A DNA stretch of 64,000 nucleotides from Rheinheimera mangrovi (lineage in GTDB: Bacteria; Pseudomonadota; Gammaproteobacteria; Enterobacterales; Alteromonadaceae). The position numbers and the translations under genes are program-made. The notes below the pieces were generated by a model that did not search any database, had not been told where the DNA came from, and saw nothing but the letters and a program-made list of their open reading frames with translations. Below are positions 7,712 to 17,503 of this stretch, piece by piece. Numbering within the stretch: position 1 is the first letter of the stretch; each line of letters opens with the position of its first letter. Where the stretch lies: contig NZ_CP034683.1 of NCBI RefSeq assembly GCF_003990335.1, positions 2,521,001 through 2,585,000 on the forward strand, read 5' to 3'.

Positions 7712-10700
7712 ATGAAAAGAATGTTAATTAACGCCACGCAGGAAGAAGAAATCCGCGTAGCACTTGTCGATGGACAAAAATTATACGACCTGGATATCGA
7801 AAGCCCAGGACACGAACAGAAAAAAGCAAATATCTACAAAGGACGAATCACCCGGGTTGAGCCCAGTCTGGAAGCAGCTTTTGTTGATTATGGCTCTGAA
7901 CGACATGGCTTTTTACCTCTGAAAGAAATCTCCCGCGAATATTTCCCTGCCGGTTATACCTTTGACGGTCGCCCAAATATTAAAGAAGTAGTCAAAGAAG
8001 GTCAGGAAGTTATTATCCAGATTGATAAAGAAGAACGTGGCCAAAAAGGTGCAGCCTTAACCACTTTTATCTCTTTAGCTGGTTCTTATTTAGTACTGAT
8101 GCCTAACAATCCACGTGCCGGCGGTATTTCCCGTCGTATCGAAGGTGACGAGCGTCAGGACTTAAAAGACTCTTTGGATCAATTACAACTGCCAGACGGC
8201 ATGGGTTTAATAGTGCGTACCGCTGGTGTGGGTAAGTCTCACGAAGAGCTGGATTACGACTTAAAAGCCTTATTAAAGCACTGGTCTGCTATTACGCATG
8301 AAGCACAAAACCGCCCTGCTCCATTCCTGATCCATCAGGAAAGCAACGTGGTATTCCGCGCTATTCGTGATTATCTGCGCCGTGATGTCGGTGAAATACT
8401 GATCGACAACCCACGTATTTTCGAAGAAGCCAAAGTTTATATTCAGCAATTCCGTCCTGATTTTGCCCACCGCGTCAAAATGTATCAGGGCGAAGTGCCG
8501 CTGTTTATGCATTTCCAGATTGAAACTCAAATCGAGTCAGCCTTCCGCCGTGAAGTGCGTTTACCTTCTGGTGGCTCTATCGTGATCGACAGCACTGAAG
8601 CCTTAACAGCCATTGACATCAACTCGTCAAAAGCAACTAAAGGCGGTGACATCGAAGAAACAGCCTTTAATACCAACTTAGAAGCAGCCGATGAAATTGC
8701 CCGTCAGTTACGTTTACGTGACTTAGGTGGTTTGATTGTGATCGACTTCATCGATATGACGCCAGTGCGTCATCAACGTGAAGTAGAAAACCGCTTAAAA
8801 GACGCCGTAAAACAAGACCGTGCCCGCGTACAGATTGGCCGCATTTCACGTTTTGGTTTACTGGAAATGTCACGTCAACGTTTACGTCCTTCACTGGGCG
8901 AGTCTGCGACTCATGTGTGTCCACGTTGTCATGGCCGCGGCACTATTCGCAGCACTGAGTCTTCCGCTCTGTCGATTTTACGTTTAATCGAAGAAGAAGC
9001 TATTAAAGACAACACCAGTCAAATTCATGCTCAGGTGCCTGTCTCAGTTGCGACCTACCTGATGAACGAAAAACGTGATTCAGTGCGTCGTATAGAGAGC
9101 CGTCACGGTATCCGGATTTACATCATCCCTAACGAACATATGGAAACGCCAAACTATGAAGTGACGCGTATTCGTATCGACGAAGAGATTGAAGAATCCA
9201 GCTACAACATGGTGAAAGCACCTGCGGTCGGCAGTGCTGTGTATCACCCTATTGGCGAAACAGTAAAAGAAAAACCAGCAGTATCCGCCATTAATATGGC
9301 TGAAGCTTCTTCCTCTGCCGCGCCAGCTGCAGCTGCAACCCGTAAAGTTGAAGTGGCTGAAGTAAAAGATGCAGGCCCTGGCCTGGTTGAATCTGTAGTG
9401 GGTTGGTTTAAATCTTTATTCGCTGCTGCACCTGCACCAGAGAAAAAGGTAGAAGAAGCCCCGCGTCGCAACAATAACCGTGATAACAACAGACGTCGTA
9501 ACAACAAAAATCGCCGCCGTCAGGAAGGGGATGAAAAAGTTGCAAAAGACGACAACGCTAGTCCAGCGAAAACTGAACGCACTACTGAGCGTACTGCAGA
9601 ACAACGAGCGCCAAGACAGGATAAGGCTCGTCAGGAACGTGGTGAGCGCCAGGAACGTGGAGAACGTTCAGAGCGAGCTGAACGAGGCGAGCGTAACGAA
9701 CGTCAGGAACAGAAGAAACCTGTATCAGAACGTCCAGCTCCGGTCAAAGCCGTAGATCACGACGAAGAGCACAGCACTAAGATTGTTGAGCGCCGTCAAC
9801 GTCGTCAGATGCGCAAGTCTGTTCGTCACGAAAAAGAAGGCGTTGAAGCAGTTGTAGTAACAACAGCTGTTGAAGCAGCTGTGGTAGCTACACCTGTTGT
9901 TGAGACCGCTGTAGTTGCACCTGTAGCCATCGACACTGTTGTAGCGGAAATTGCCGCGGCAGAACCAGTCACAGCGGCTGAAGCACCTGTTCAGGCCGAT
10001 GCTGTTGAAGCTGACACTGTGGCTACAGATGCGGGTGAAACAACTGGTGCAGAAAGCTCTGATGCGGAAAAAGAAGCCGCTGAAGGTCGTAGCCGCAGCC
10101 GTCGTTCTCCTCGTCATTTACGTGCTGCTGGCCAGAAACGTAAAAAAGAACAACAGGACCAGGAAGCTGAAGAAGCTTTAGCTGCCCGTTACCCTGAAGA
10201 TCAGGAGGCTGCGGTAAGCACTGAACAGCAACTGGATCTGCCTATCGCTGAAGAAGCGAAAGAAGTGGCTGTTGTTGAAGCTAAACCAGCTCCTGTCGTT
10301 GAAACTGCATCTGTTGCTGCTGAACCAGCTCCGGTCGTTGAAGCTGCACCTGTTGCTGCTGAACCAGCGCCAGTGGTTGAAACTGCACCTGTAGCTGCTG
10401 AGCCAGCGCCAGTGGTTGAAACTGCACCTGTAGCTGCTGAGCCAGCGTCAGTGGTTGAAACTGCACCTGTAGCTGCTGAACCAGCGCCAGTGGTTGAAAC
10501 TGCACCTGTAGCTGCTGAACCAGCGTCAGTGATTGAAGCTGCACCTGTAGCTGCTGAACCAGCGCCAGTGATTGAAGCTGCACCTGTAGCTGCTGAACCA
10601 GCTACAGTGGTTGAAACTGCACCTGATGCTGAAGAAGCTCCAAAAGCCAAAACACGTAAAGCGCCTGCGAAAAAAGTAGTAGCTGAAGTGAAAGCTCCGG

Positions 10701-10918
10701 TTGCTGCTGCTAACAGATACGCAAAAATGGTGACTGCGGATATGACTAAGCCAGTAGCCAAAGCTGAAGCTCTGGCTACTGTTGAAGCAGCACCTCAGGC
10801 AACTAGCATGGATAACAGCGAACGACCACTGGTCATCAGCTCAGAACGTCCTGGTGGCTCAGCCTCTGCCCGTCAGATGAGTGTTGCTCCTATGACAAAA
10901 CCAGGTTCAGTTGAATAA
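7712..10918 (+). CDS. rne: ribonuclease E
   Basis: RNase E is the essential endonuclease that organises the degradosome and matures rRNA and tRNA. The N-terminal half closely matches the E. coli enzyme as I recall it: S1 domain about 35-120, catalytic aspartates in TAIDINSS (about 303) and IVIDFIDM (about 346), and the zinc-link CPRC near 404-407. The scaffold half has an amphipathic membrane helix ([14 protein letters not shown], near 567-580), Arg-rich RNA-binding segments, an RhlB-site-like [16 protein letters not shown], and RRSPRHLR. The PNPase-type tail ASARQMS...MTKPGSVE is also present. The enolase-binding segment of E. coli is not visible, and nine 13-residue Pro/Ala/Glu/Val repeats occupy roughly residues 858-974. 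A strong terminator follows. Confidence 0.97.
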   Translation: MKRMLINATQEEEIRVALVDGQKLYDLDIESPGHEQKKANIYKGRITRVEPSLEAAFVDYGSERHGFLPLKEISREYFPAGYTFDGRPNIKEVVKEGQEVIIQIDKEERGQKGAALTTFISLAGSYLVLMPNNPRAGGISRRIEGDERQDLKDSLDQLQLPDGMGLIVRTAGVGKSHEELDYDLKALLKHWSAITHEAQNRPAPFLIHQESNVVFRAIRDYLRRDVGEILIDNPRIFEEAKVYIQQFRPDFAHRVKMYQGEVPLFMHFQIETQIESAFRREVRLPSGGSIVIDSTEALTAIDINSSKATKGGDIEETAFNTNLEAADEIARQLRLRDLGGLIVIDFIDMTPVRHQREVENRLKDAVKQDRARVQIGRISRFGLLEMSRQRLRPSLGESATHVCPRCHGRGTIRSTESSALSILRLIEEEAIKDNTSQIHAQVPVSVATYLMNEKRDSVRRIESRHGIRIYIIPNEHMETPNYEVTRIRIDEEIEESSYNMVKAPAVGSAVYHPIGETVKEKPAVSAINMAEASSSAAPAAAATRKVEVAEVKDAGPGLVESVVGWFKSLFAAAPAPEKKVEEAPRRNNNRDNNRRRNNKNRRRQEGDEKVAKDDNASPAKTERTTERTAEQRAPRQDKARQERGERQERGERSERAERGERNERQEQKKPVSERPAPVKAVDHDEEHSTKIVERRQRRQMRKSVRHEKEGVEAVVVTTAVEAAVVATPVVETAVVAPVAIDTVVAEIAAAEPVTAAEAPVQADAVEADTVATDAGETTGAESSDAEKEAAEGRSRSRRSPRHLRAAGQKRKKEQQDQEAEEALAARYPEDQEAAVSTEQQLDLPIAEEAKEVAVVEAKPAPVVETASVAAEPAPVVEAAPVAAEPAPVVETAPVAAEPAPVVETAPVAAEPASVVETAPVAAEPAPVVETAPVAAEPASVIEAAPVAAEPAPVIEAAPVAAEPATVVETAPDAEEAPKAKTRKAPAKKVVAEVKAPVAAANRYAKMVTADMTKPVAKAEALATVEAAPQATSMDNSERPLVISSERPGGSASARQMSVAPMTKPGSVE
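10283..10633 (+). repeat. nine tandem 39-bp repeats inside rne
   Basis: A 39-bp unit encoding [13 protein letters not shown] and close variants repeats nine times in frame. The units differ by few bases; the middle copies are almost identical, so slippage or recombination is likely recent. The encoded segment is acidic, Pro/Ala-rich and probably disordered, extending the RNase E scaffold between the RNA-binding and PNPase-binding regions. Confidence 0.95.
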
Positions 10919-10940
10919 GCTGGTTTAAAACCCAAAAGAG

Positions 10941-10965
10941 AGGCCACCGCAAGGTGGCCTTTTTG
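10941..10965 (+). terminator. intrinsic terminator of rne
   Basis: AGGCCACC, loop GCAA, GGTGGCCT, followed by TTTTTG: a perfect 8-bp stem with a T tract, 22 bp after the rne stop codon. Confidence 0.92.
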
Positions 10966-11004
10966 TTTGCTGTGTCAAAGTACGCGATCACTGTCTAAGT
11001 GTTG

Positions 11005-12063
11005 TTACTCTGATGCAAAATGCGTCAGTACTTTCTCAAGCACTTGCTGACGAATTTCATCCTGCTCAAATAAGAGTTCATGTTTTGCGCCCTGAATCAC
11101 CTGTAAACCACCCACACAGCCTGAATTTGGGTTCTGTGCTAATGCAGCACAAAACTCTTGTTGTGCAGTTGCTGACACTATAGTGTCTAGCTCTGCCTGC
11201 ATTACCAGCACAGGAATTTTGATCTGGCCAGACTGCTGTTGCATGTCTGGCAATACAGCGCAGGCCTGATCCAACCAGCCCCAGGTGGCGCCACCTAATT
11301 GCAGCTGCGGATTGTCCTGATATAAAGTTTGCATCCACTGATAACGCTCTCTCGAACCGGTCAGCTCATTACCTTCAAATGAACCTGCGGCATAAGGCTT
11401 GTCCGCAAAACCGGCGTAACCTTCTGTGGAAAATAGTGTCACTGTTGATGCAAGACGACAGGCATCCCACTCGTCATAGGCCAGCTTGCCATTAATACCG
11501 TGCATAGGTGCAGACAACGCGGCTTTTTGAAATACATCCGGGTGCTGCTGTAAATACAAGGTACTGATAGCGCCGCCCATAGAATGGCCTAGCAGATACA
11601 AAGGCCGCTTCTGATCAGCCTGCACTTTTTCAGCCTGCACAACCTGGCTGATCAACTGATGCATATCGTCAATATACTGCTGGAAATTTTCGATATGCCC
11701 TTTATGTGGATTATCTGTTAAACGAGGCGATACTCCCTGCCCTCTGTGATCAAACATCAGCACCTGATAACCCTGCTGTGTCAGCTCATAAGCGAGTTCC
11801 TGATACTTTAAATAAGATTCAGTGCGGCCATTCACCACTACGACAGTGGCCTTTATTTGCTCCGGCACAGCTTGTTCAGGCTTAACCACTACATAGTGCA
11901 GGCTGGAGCCGTCCTTTAGCTCTAGTTTTTGCGCTACCACGCCTTGCCAGAACGGAGCAATCTGCTGTTGATACGACACGGCGAAGTTATCTGTGGCCTT
12001 TACCTGAGCTGTATAGACGCAGCAGAAGAGTGCTGCAGTCAGCAACGAATACCTCAATTTCAT
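11005..12063 (-). CDS. secreted alpha/beta hydrolase, monoacylglycerol-lipase/lysophospholipase-like
   Basis: The 352-aa protein begins with a signal peptide (MKLRYSLLTAALFCCVYTAQ, cleavage probably after VKA), so it should be periplasmic or secreted. The body is a serine-aminopeptidase-type alpha/beta hydrolase of the PldB/monoglyceride-lipase group. An early FDHRGQG block is followed by the nucleophile elbow GHSMGG. A late Asp region (MQAELDTIV) and a His in QGAKHELLF complete the likely triad. The substrate is probably a lyso- or monoacyl lipid; this is a family inference. It starts 9 bp after the beta-lactamase-like gene upstream, so the two are probably cotranscribed, both making exported serine hydrolases. 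Confidence 0.85.
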   Translation of the reverse strand: MKLRYSLLTAALFCCVYTAQVKATDNFAVSYQQQIAPFWQGVVAQKLELKDGSSLHYVVVKPEQAVPEQIKATVVVVNGRTESYLKYQELAYELTQQGYQVLMFDHRGQGVSPRLTDNPHKGHIENFQQYIDDMHQLISQVVQAEKVQADQKRPLYLLGHSMGGAISTLYLQQHPDVFQKAALSAPMHGINGKLAYDEWDACRLASTVTLFSTEGYAGFADKPYAAGSFEGNELTGSRERYQWMQTLYQDNPQLQLGGATWGWLDQACAVLPDMQQQSGQIKIPVLVMQAELDTIVSATAQQEFCAALAQNPNSGCVGGLQVIQGAKHELLFEQDEIRQQVLEKVLTHFASE

Positions 12064-12072
12064 AAATGGTCC

Positions 12073-13083
12073 TTATTTGTTCCTGCTCAGCAAGCCGATC
12101 ACTGAATATCTTATTTTGTCATGGTAATACATTGCTCTGGCTAAATCCTGTGGGTCCAACGACTGATTTTCCAGCACCACTAATGTCAGTTTGTGCTGCG
12201 GAAAATAATTAAACGCCGAAACATAACCTGGGATATAACCACTATGGCTCCATTCTATTCCTGCTGCAGTTTGCGAAATTTGCACCCCATAACCGTAATA
12301 GACTTCACCCCATCGATGCGGACGCAAAATCCCCGCTGTCGTCATTTGTCGCAGGCTGGTTTTAGTCAGATGTTGCTGCATACATAAAGGCAAGAGTGCG
12401 ACATCAGCGGCTGATGAAATTAAACCACCACTGGGCTCTGCTTCAACCGGCATAAAACCTTTCATGGCTTTTAGTTGCCCCTGCTCTTCATACCAGCCTT
12501 GAATTGCTCTCTCTGCCTTGTCAGCAAAACCAGTGCTGTGCATCTGGCATTGACTCAACACTTGTGCTGCTAACTCAGCATAAGGCCGCTTTGTGACAGC
12601 AGTCAGAATTTGACCAAGCAACTGGAAATTTAAATTGTTATAACGGAACTGACCATAGTTCTGCTGAGTATTGACATCCACCAGACCAGAGCTGTGGTTC
12701 AACAAATCAGCAACTTGTACTGACGCGGTCCAAGGCTGCTTAAGTTCAGGTAAATAGCGTTTTACCTGTGCCTGTAAATCCAGAGTCCCCTTCTGCACCT
12801 GCTGCATCACTAACACAGCAGCCAGAGTTTTACTGATGGAGCCAACAAAAAATGCGCTGTGTTGATCAAAAGACTTACCCTGTAAAGTACTGCCTTGTTG
12901 ATAGTGCCATAGAACTTCTGTCCCTTGCATAAGCAAGGCTGTGCCCTGAAACGCAGGGCGACCTTCTATTTTTTCTTGGATCTGTGTAGTTAAAAGTTCT
13001 GCATCAGAGGTAGAAAGTGGTACATCTGAACCTAGTGTATAACCGGAGAAAAATAAAAAAGGGATAACTAAGATCCTGAACAT
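12073..13083 (-). CDS. exported serine hydrolase, beta-lactamase/class C family
   Basis: This 336-aa protein belongs to the serine beta-lactamase-like family (class C/EstB/D-alanyl-D-alanine carboxypeptidase fold). The active-site SxxK is seen as SISK near residue 82, the YxN-type motif as YNN near 145, and a HSG motif late in the protein (EWSHSGYIPG). An N-terminal signal peptide (MFRILVIPFLFFSGYTLGSD) predicts export. I chose the ATG at 13083 over a TTG six bases upstream; the ribosome binding site is weak. Function could be esterase, peptidase or cell-wall hydrolase; there is no reason to call it a true beta-lactamase. It is followed closely by the lipase-like gene. Confidence 0.82.
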   Translation of the reverse strand: MFRILVIPFLFFSGYTLGSDVPLSTSDAELLTTQIQEKIEGRPAFQGTALLMQGTEVLWHYQQGSTLQGKSFDQHSAFFVGSISKTLAAVLVMQQVQKGTLDLQAQVKRYLPELKQPWTASVQVADLLNHSSGLVDVNTQQNYGQFRYNNLNFQLLGQILTAVTKRPYAELAAQVLSQCQMHSTGFADKAERAIQGWYEEQGQLKAMKGFMPVEAEPSGGLISSAADVALLPLCMQQHLTKTSLRQMTTAGILRPHRWGEVYYGYGVQISQTAAGIEWSHSGYIPGYVSAFNYFPQHKLTLVVLENQSLDPQDLARAMYYHDKIRYSVIGLLSRNK

Positions 13084-13165
13084 AAGCAATTGAACTCACA
13101 ACTGATCATAAAAAAGGCCAAGTCTACCTTGAGCCTTCATCGCTGTAAGCAGAGTCAGAAACTAT

Positions 13166-14182
13166 TTATTTTACAGGGAACGCCATGAGCCAATCCACAG
13201 CCTTTGTGATCGCAGCAGGCTGCTGGAATAGCACCAGATGGTCAGAATCTTTAAGCTCTACATACTGACCACCAGAACGATCTGCTTGCTGTTTACTCCA
13301 ACCATCCCCCTCCTGTTGCCAGGCCAGCAACTGCGATTTTTGCTCAGGGTTCTGGTTGATTTGTTGTTGCTCAAAATCTGAATTGATCACTGACACGGGC
13401 CGCTTAGTGTAAAAAGGCAGAGCCTGATAGGCATCCAAATCGTCAGCGTAGGCGGCAATTTCTTTCGCCCTGTTTTGCTGGCGTTCAATGCGAAGTCGTT
13501 GCTGTGCCATAAAATCAAAATAAGCCCAGTCCATTTGATTGGCATAATCTGCCGGCACTAGCTTTTGCACCAGTTGTCGCTCTTGCTGCAGCTTTTTATC
13601 AGTGCGTTCTGTCCAGACGCCAGTTTCTAACGCTGGCAACAGTTGTGCCAGATTCGCCTTATACCAATCCGCAGGATAACCTTTGTACAAAGCAATGGAG
13701 CCAGGCAGAGGAATATCCGGGTCAATCAGCAGCAGCCCCCTGATCTTTTGTGTGGAATTTTGATGAGCGAATAACAAAGCAGACACAGAACTACTGGCAA
13801 AACTGAGCAGCAGGATTTCCGGTTCATTCAACTCAGTCAACACTAAGGCTAAATCCTCAGCAAAACGCCTGTAGGACGGATTATTTACCTCTGAACTCAG
13901 GCCCTGGCCCAATCTGTCTATGGCATAAGTTCGGTATTTTGCGGCCAGTACAGCTTGTAGTAACGCAAACCAGCCACTGTCACTGTGCCAGTGCTCATTG
14001 GGACCAGACAGCAATACTACAGCTGGCCCTTTGTGCGCCAGCCCTGCTGAGCGCAGCTGAAACTCTGCGCCGCCAGCTTTTATTAGTCTCACGCCTTCAG
14101 GTAAGGCTTCTGCAGCTTTTACTTCTGTCGTACTTATCCATCCAATCACAAGGTAAAATACCAGCCATTTCAACAGGGTCAT
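13166..14182 (-). CDS. exported alpha/beta hydrolase with non-canonical nucleophile elbow
   Basis: A 338-aa alpha/beta-hydrolase-fold protein with an N-terminal signal peptide or anchor (MTLLKWLVFYLVIGWISTTE). The oxyanion region AVVLLSGPNEHW and the IDRLGQGLSSE strand-loop are recognisable. The expected G-x-S-x-G elbow reads SFASSS, so Ser is kept but both flanking glycines are lost. A C-terminal His occurs in LKDSDHLVLF. I chose the ATG at 14182 because GGAG lies 7 bp upstream. A longer reading frame reaching 14326 would overlap the divergent regulator start and lacks such a site. It lies upstream of two other exported hydrolases on the same strand. Confidence 0.78.
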   Translation of the reverse strand: MTLLKWLVFYLVIGWISTTEVKAAEALPEGVRLIKAGGAEFQLRSAGLAHKGPAVVLLSGPNEHWHSDSGWFALLQAVLAAKYRTYAIDRLGQGLSSEVNNPSYRRFAEDLALVLTELNEPEILLLSFASSSVSALLFAHQNSTQKIRGLLLIDPDIPLPGSIALYKGYPADWYKANLAQLLPALETGVWTERTDKKLQQERQLVQKLVPADYANQMDWAYFDFMAQQRLRIERQQNRAKEIAAYADDLDAYQALPFYTKRPVSVINSDFEQQQINQNPEQKSQLLAWQQEGDGWSKQQADRSGGQYVELKDSDHLVLFQQPAAITKAVDWLMAFPVK

Positions 14183-14309
14183 TAGGGTGCTCCATCTATA
14201 AAACTCTGATGTTGCATCAGAAAAAGACAGTAAGAACACAAGTGTTAAGGACATTTTTATGATAAAAAGCTTACCCTTAGCCAAAGCATCTTTCCGGACT
14301 TTTTGATCT

Positions 14310-16427
14310 ATGCCTGCACAGCACACTCATCAGCAATTTTTGATTGGCCAACTGACCTTTGACTCCGGCAGCCGTGAGCTGTGCTCTGCGACAGAGCGCT
14401 TGTATCTGGAACCTCAGGCTTACCAGCTGTTATCGCTTTTTATTACAGCTGAACAAGGCCAGCTGAGCCGCGACCAAATGATTGAGCTGCTGTGGGCTGG
14501 TCGGGTAGTCAGCGAAAGTGCCATTAATAAATCTGTGTCTTTATTACGCAAAGCTTTTGCTCAGTTAGACCCGGCAACCACTTATATTGAAACCCTGCCT
14601 AAAGTGGGTTATCGGCTTTGCCAGACTGTAACACCACAAATGACAGAAATGTCTGAGAAGGCAGAGAACGTGCAACACGCAGTGAATTCAACAGCAAAAC
14701 CTGCCATAGAGGTTGAAAGCACCACTGCAGCACACCCAGCTGTAGTAAAAAGCTCTGGCCTCAAAACCAAACTGATACTGGGTGTACTTTGGACTGCCCC
14801 GCTGCTGTTTTTTGTACTGTGGTTTTTTATTACGCTGGCCCCTGAACCAGAAAAATTGCCAACACCTTATATCAACGAACCAGTGCCGGTCAGTCATGCG
14901 CAGGGCGTTGACTATGATTTAAGTCTGAGTAAAGACGGCTCAACGTTATTGTATCTTTCTGCAGAAGCAGGAAAAAAACAGCTGATATTACAGCAGGATC
15001 CAGGAAAAACTCAGCTGTTAGCCGAAGACAAAGACCTGTTAACCGCAGCTTTAAGCCCGGATGGCTTACAAGTGTTGTGGGTCAAACAGCATCAACAAGG
15101 CTGTGTTGTTGAGTGGTTTTTAATTGAAGCACCTGATCAAAAGAAAACTGTAGCGTCGTGCAACACGGATTCAGTGGTGAAAATCGCCTGGCAAAACGAC
15201 AGCAAAGGCTTTTACCTGCGTGACAGAGCAAACAAAATCCAGCCTTATGCCTTAAGCCGGTATCGTTTGGATACCATGGCCAAAGAGCAGATCACCAACC
15301 CGCTCAGTGCAGAAAGCCCTACAGGAGAGCTGGCGTTTGCCGAATCTGATGACGGTAAAAAACTGGCTGTACTGCGTTATCTGGAAAACCAACAGACTCA
15401 GTTATTTATACTCGATAGCAGCAGCTTTGCCGTATTAACGCAAAAAACCTTGCCGCTGCAAGCAACGAACATCGACTGGTTAGCCGATCAGTTACTGCTA
15501 AGTAAAGACGCTGAACTGCTGCAATATAACGCTGACACAGATCAGCTGGAGTTCTTGTTTTATACCGGCCGCACTGTGCAGTCGCTTGCAGTGGTGGATC
15601 AACAGATTTATTACGCTGACTATGAACTGGACGCTGATATCTGGCAGCATGACCTAAAAGCCGATAAAGCCAGGATCCGTATAGGTAGCAGCAAGGTCGA
15701 CCGCATGCCACGCGTTAATCATAAGGGCGATTTAGCCTTTTTAAGCCAGCGCAGTGGCAAAGATCAGATTTGGCTACAACCTGCAGGTCAAAACGAGTAC
15801 CAACTGGCTGATTTACCTGGTTCTCCTGCTTTTGTGCGGCTGCAATGGTCACCGGATGGCGAGTCACTGATTTTTAGCAAAGACGGCGCTTTATGGCAAC
15901 TGATGGTCGCTTCAGGTCAAAGCAGAGTGTTAGTTGCGCCAGATAAACAAGTGGAAGTGGCCAACTGGATGGCAGATGGCAGCGGCATTATTTACTGCAG
16001 TAAACAAAGCGGCGACTGGCAACTGTGGCAGCTGGATTTGACCACAGCAACAAGCAAACAACTGACACAACAAGGTGGCTACAGCGGTTATCTGGTGAAG
16101 GATCAGCTGTATTTCAGCAAGTTTCATCAGGATGGCTTATTTGTACTGGATCTAATCTCTGGCGAGGAACAGCAGCTGATCGCTGATTTCAACAAAATTA
16201 ACTGGCTGAACTGGAGCTTGTCCGACGGCCAGATTTATTACTATCAACCTGATCAGGGTATCCGTCAGTATCAGCTACAAAACAAAGAAAACAGCCTGCT
16301 GTTGGCCACGCCGGAGCGTTTTGTTCATCATTACGACATTCAGAACCAGCAGCTGTTTTATGTAAAAGCAGGTGTGCCTAAAGGCGATATTTATAAGCTG
16401 GCGCCTGCGCTCGACAAAACAAAATAA
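14310..16427 (+). CDS. CadC-like membrane-bound winged-helix regulator with beta-propeller sensor
   Basis: The 705-aa protein has three parts. Residues about 8-105 form an OmpR/CadC-type winged-helix DNA-binding domain (VVSESAINKSVSLLRKAF and YIETLPKVGYRL are typical). A single membrane helix lies near 155-178. The rest is a large periplasmic domain rich in WSPDG/SKDG-type blades, as in TolB/WD40-like propellers. Such regulators sense periplasmic conditions and act on nearby promoters without phosphorylation. It is divergent from the cluster of three exported hydrolases, so that cluster is the obvious candidate target; this is inference. The ligand is unknown. Confidence 0.88.
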   Translation: MPAQHTHQQFLIGQLTFDSGSRELCSATERLYLEPQAYQLLSLFITAEQGQLSRDQMIELLWAGRVVSESAINKSVSLLRKAFAQLDPATTYIETLPKVGYRLCQTVTPQMTEMSEKAENVQHAVNSTAKPAIEVESTTAAHPAVVKSSGLKTKLILGVLWTAPLLFFVLWFFITLAPEPEKLPTPYINEPVPVSHAQGVDYDLSLSKDGSTLLYLSAEAGKKQLILQQDPGKTQLLAEDKDLLTAALSPDGLQVLWVKQHQQGCVVEWFLIEAPDQKKTVASCNTDSVVKIAWQNDSKGFYLRDRANKIQPYALSRYRLDTMAKEQITNPLSAESPTGELAFAESDDGKKLAVLRYLENQQTQLFILDSSSFAVLTQKTLPLQATNIDWLADQLLLSKDAELLQYNADTDQLEFLFYTGRTVQSLAVVDQQIYYADYELDADIWQHDLKADKARIRIGSSKVDRMPRVNHKGDLAFLSQRSGKDQIWLQPAGQNEYQLADLPGSPAFVRLQWSPDGESLIFSKDGALWQLMVASGQSRVLVAPDKQVEVANWMADGSGIIYCSKQSGDWQLWQLDLTTATSKQLTQQGGYSGYLVKDQLYFSKFHQDGLFVLDLISGEEQQLIADFNKINWLNWSLSDGQIYYYQPDQGIRQYQLQNKENSLLLATPERFVHHYDIQNQQLFYVKAGVPKGDIYKLAPALDKTK

Positions 16428-16458
16428 CACCAGTACTGGTTGTAAAAGTGAGTATTGC

Positions 16459-16833
16459 TTAAAGCAGTACTTTTTCTCCCAACTGAAACAAGGCCTTTAC
16501 AATAAGGCCTTGTTTCACCTGATAACTACATAACATCTCCACATGACCTCGGCCTTCAGGGAAGTTACGCTGTATAAGTTCATGGTCTATCACCCAATCC
16601 CCCATCACCATGCGATTTAATAGTTTTGCATGCAGGTCCGGTTCGGAAAAACGCAAACTGATACGCTGCTGCATTTCATCATGGCCTCTGGCTAATACTG
16701 TACCGTGAAAATCCAGTTGCACCGCATCCGGATGATAACAAGAGAGCCAGGCTCCGATATTTTTACTGTTGTAAGCATCCAGTTGCTGCTGGATCAGTTG
16801 TACTGGATCCAGCTGTTGTATTGTGTTTGTCAT
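16459..16833 (-). CDS. NTF2-like (SnoaL/DUF4440-type) small protein
   Basis: A 124-aa protein of the nuclear-transport-factor-2-like fold: QLIQQQLDAYNSKNIGAWLSCY at the start, then YHPDAVQLDFHG and repeated beta strands ending GLIVKALFQLGEKV. Relatives bind small hydrophobic ligands or act as isomerases, but no catalytic residue can be assigned. I chose the internal ATG at 16833 (MTNTIQQLD), which has AAGG 9 bp upstream, over a longer start at 16872. That choice puts an 11-bp inverted repeat directly in front of the start codon. It is convergent with the CadC-like gene and the first of several minus-strand genes. Confidence 0.75.
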   Translation of the reverse strand: MTNTIQQLDPVQLIQQQLDAYNSKNIGAWLSCYHPDAVQLDFHGTVLARGHDEMQQRISLRFSEPDLHAKLLNRMVMGDWVIDHELIQRNFPEGRGHVEMLCSYQVKQGLIVKALFQLGEKVLL

Positions 16834-16862
16834 CAGAGTTTTACCTTGTGATAAAACTCTGA
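16833..16862. promoter_or_regulatory. perfect 11-bp inverted repeat at the NTF2-like start codon
   Basis: TCAGAGTTTTA (16833-16843), spacer CCTTGTGA, TAAAACTCTGA (16852-16862). Arms are perfect. On the minus strand the spacer holds the AAGG ribosome binding site and the repeat abuts the ATG. It could be an operator or a hairpin presenting the ribosome binding site in its loop. Confidence 0.6.
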
Positions 16863-16906
16863 TGATCGGCAAAAGCAGCTAAAAATACCAGCTCTGCTTT
16901 GGAAAC

Positions 16907-17503
16907 TCAGAGTTGCTGCCCTGACTCTGGTTTTTGCTCTTGCCACATGCATCGGCTTACGACACGAACAACACGCTGCCCCAGATAAAAAGCAGTCTGC
17001 AAGTCAGGTTGTTCTATAGCTCCATCTACGGCTCTGACAATTAAACCTGCCTGAGCTCCAAGCCGGTTGGGCGATTTCACATCACCAGCACCAGCCAAAT
17101 CCAGGCCAGTCCAGAGCATACCCTGCTGCGCTGCCAGAATTTGCAAGTAATGCAAGCTATGCAATGTATCTCCACAGTAACCTGTGCCTACAGTAAAACC
17201 CGCTGCCACTTTATCGGCCCAAAGCTGCTTGCCCCAACGGTCGCCCGCCGTAGCATCAGCAAAAGCTTTAAATTGTGAGGATACAGAGCCCATAAAGGTT
17301 GGAGAGCCAAAAATCACCCCATCAGCCTGATCGATGGCGTCAAGCAAGGAACTATTTCTGTAACGCCCTTGTATTATGTCTTCCCCTTCAATTCGAAGTA
17401 GCTGCACATCAACAGCCATCCCTGAACTGCAACCTGCAGCTATAGCTTCAGCCAACTGTGCTGTGGTGCCTGTAACTGAGTGATACACAATGACAATCTT
17501 CAT
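16907..17503 (-). CDS. flavodoxin-like NAD(P)H:quinone oxidoreductase (WrbA-type)
   Basis: A 198-aa flavodoxin-fold protein. The FMN phosphate loop is YHSVTGTTAQLAEAI near residues 7-21. Aromatic/isoalloxazine loops follow as GSPTFMGSVSSQ and TVGTGYCGDTLHSL. Family members reduce quinones by two electrons or carry electrons. It overlaps the EamA transporter stop by 4 bp (ATGA), so translation is probably coupled and the two form one transcript. This pairing suggests a link between export of a small compound and redox handling, but the substrate is unknown. Confidence 0.85.
   Translation of the reverse strand: MKIVIVYHSVTGTTAQLAEAIAAGCSSGMAVDVQLLRIEGEDIIQGRYRNSSLLDAIDQADGVIFGSPTFMGSVSSQFKAFADATAGDRWGKQLWADKVAAGFTVGTGYCGDTLHSLHYLQILAAQQGMLWTGLDLAGAGDVKSPNRLGAQAGLIVRAVDGAIEQPDLQTAFYLGQRVVRVVSRCMWQEQKPESGQQL

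Noticed and set aside
10201..10761. Long minus-strand open frames (186 and 100 codons) opposite the rne repeats
   Set aside because: They mirror the 39-bp repeats and encode low-complexity Ala/Gly/Ser or Gln/Leu runs; no ribosome binding site, fully antisense to rne.
12073..13083. Antibiotic-resistance beta-lactamase
   Set aside because: Only the general SxxK/YxN fold is present; many esterases and peptidases share it and nothing indicates beta-lactam hydrolysis.
14183..14326. Longer start for the alpha/beta hydrolase at 13166
   Set aside because: It would overlap the start of the divergent regulator and lacks a ribosome binding site; the ATG at 14182 has GGAG and a signal peptide directly after.
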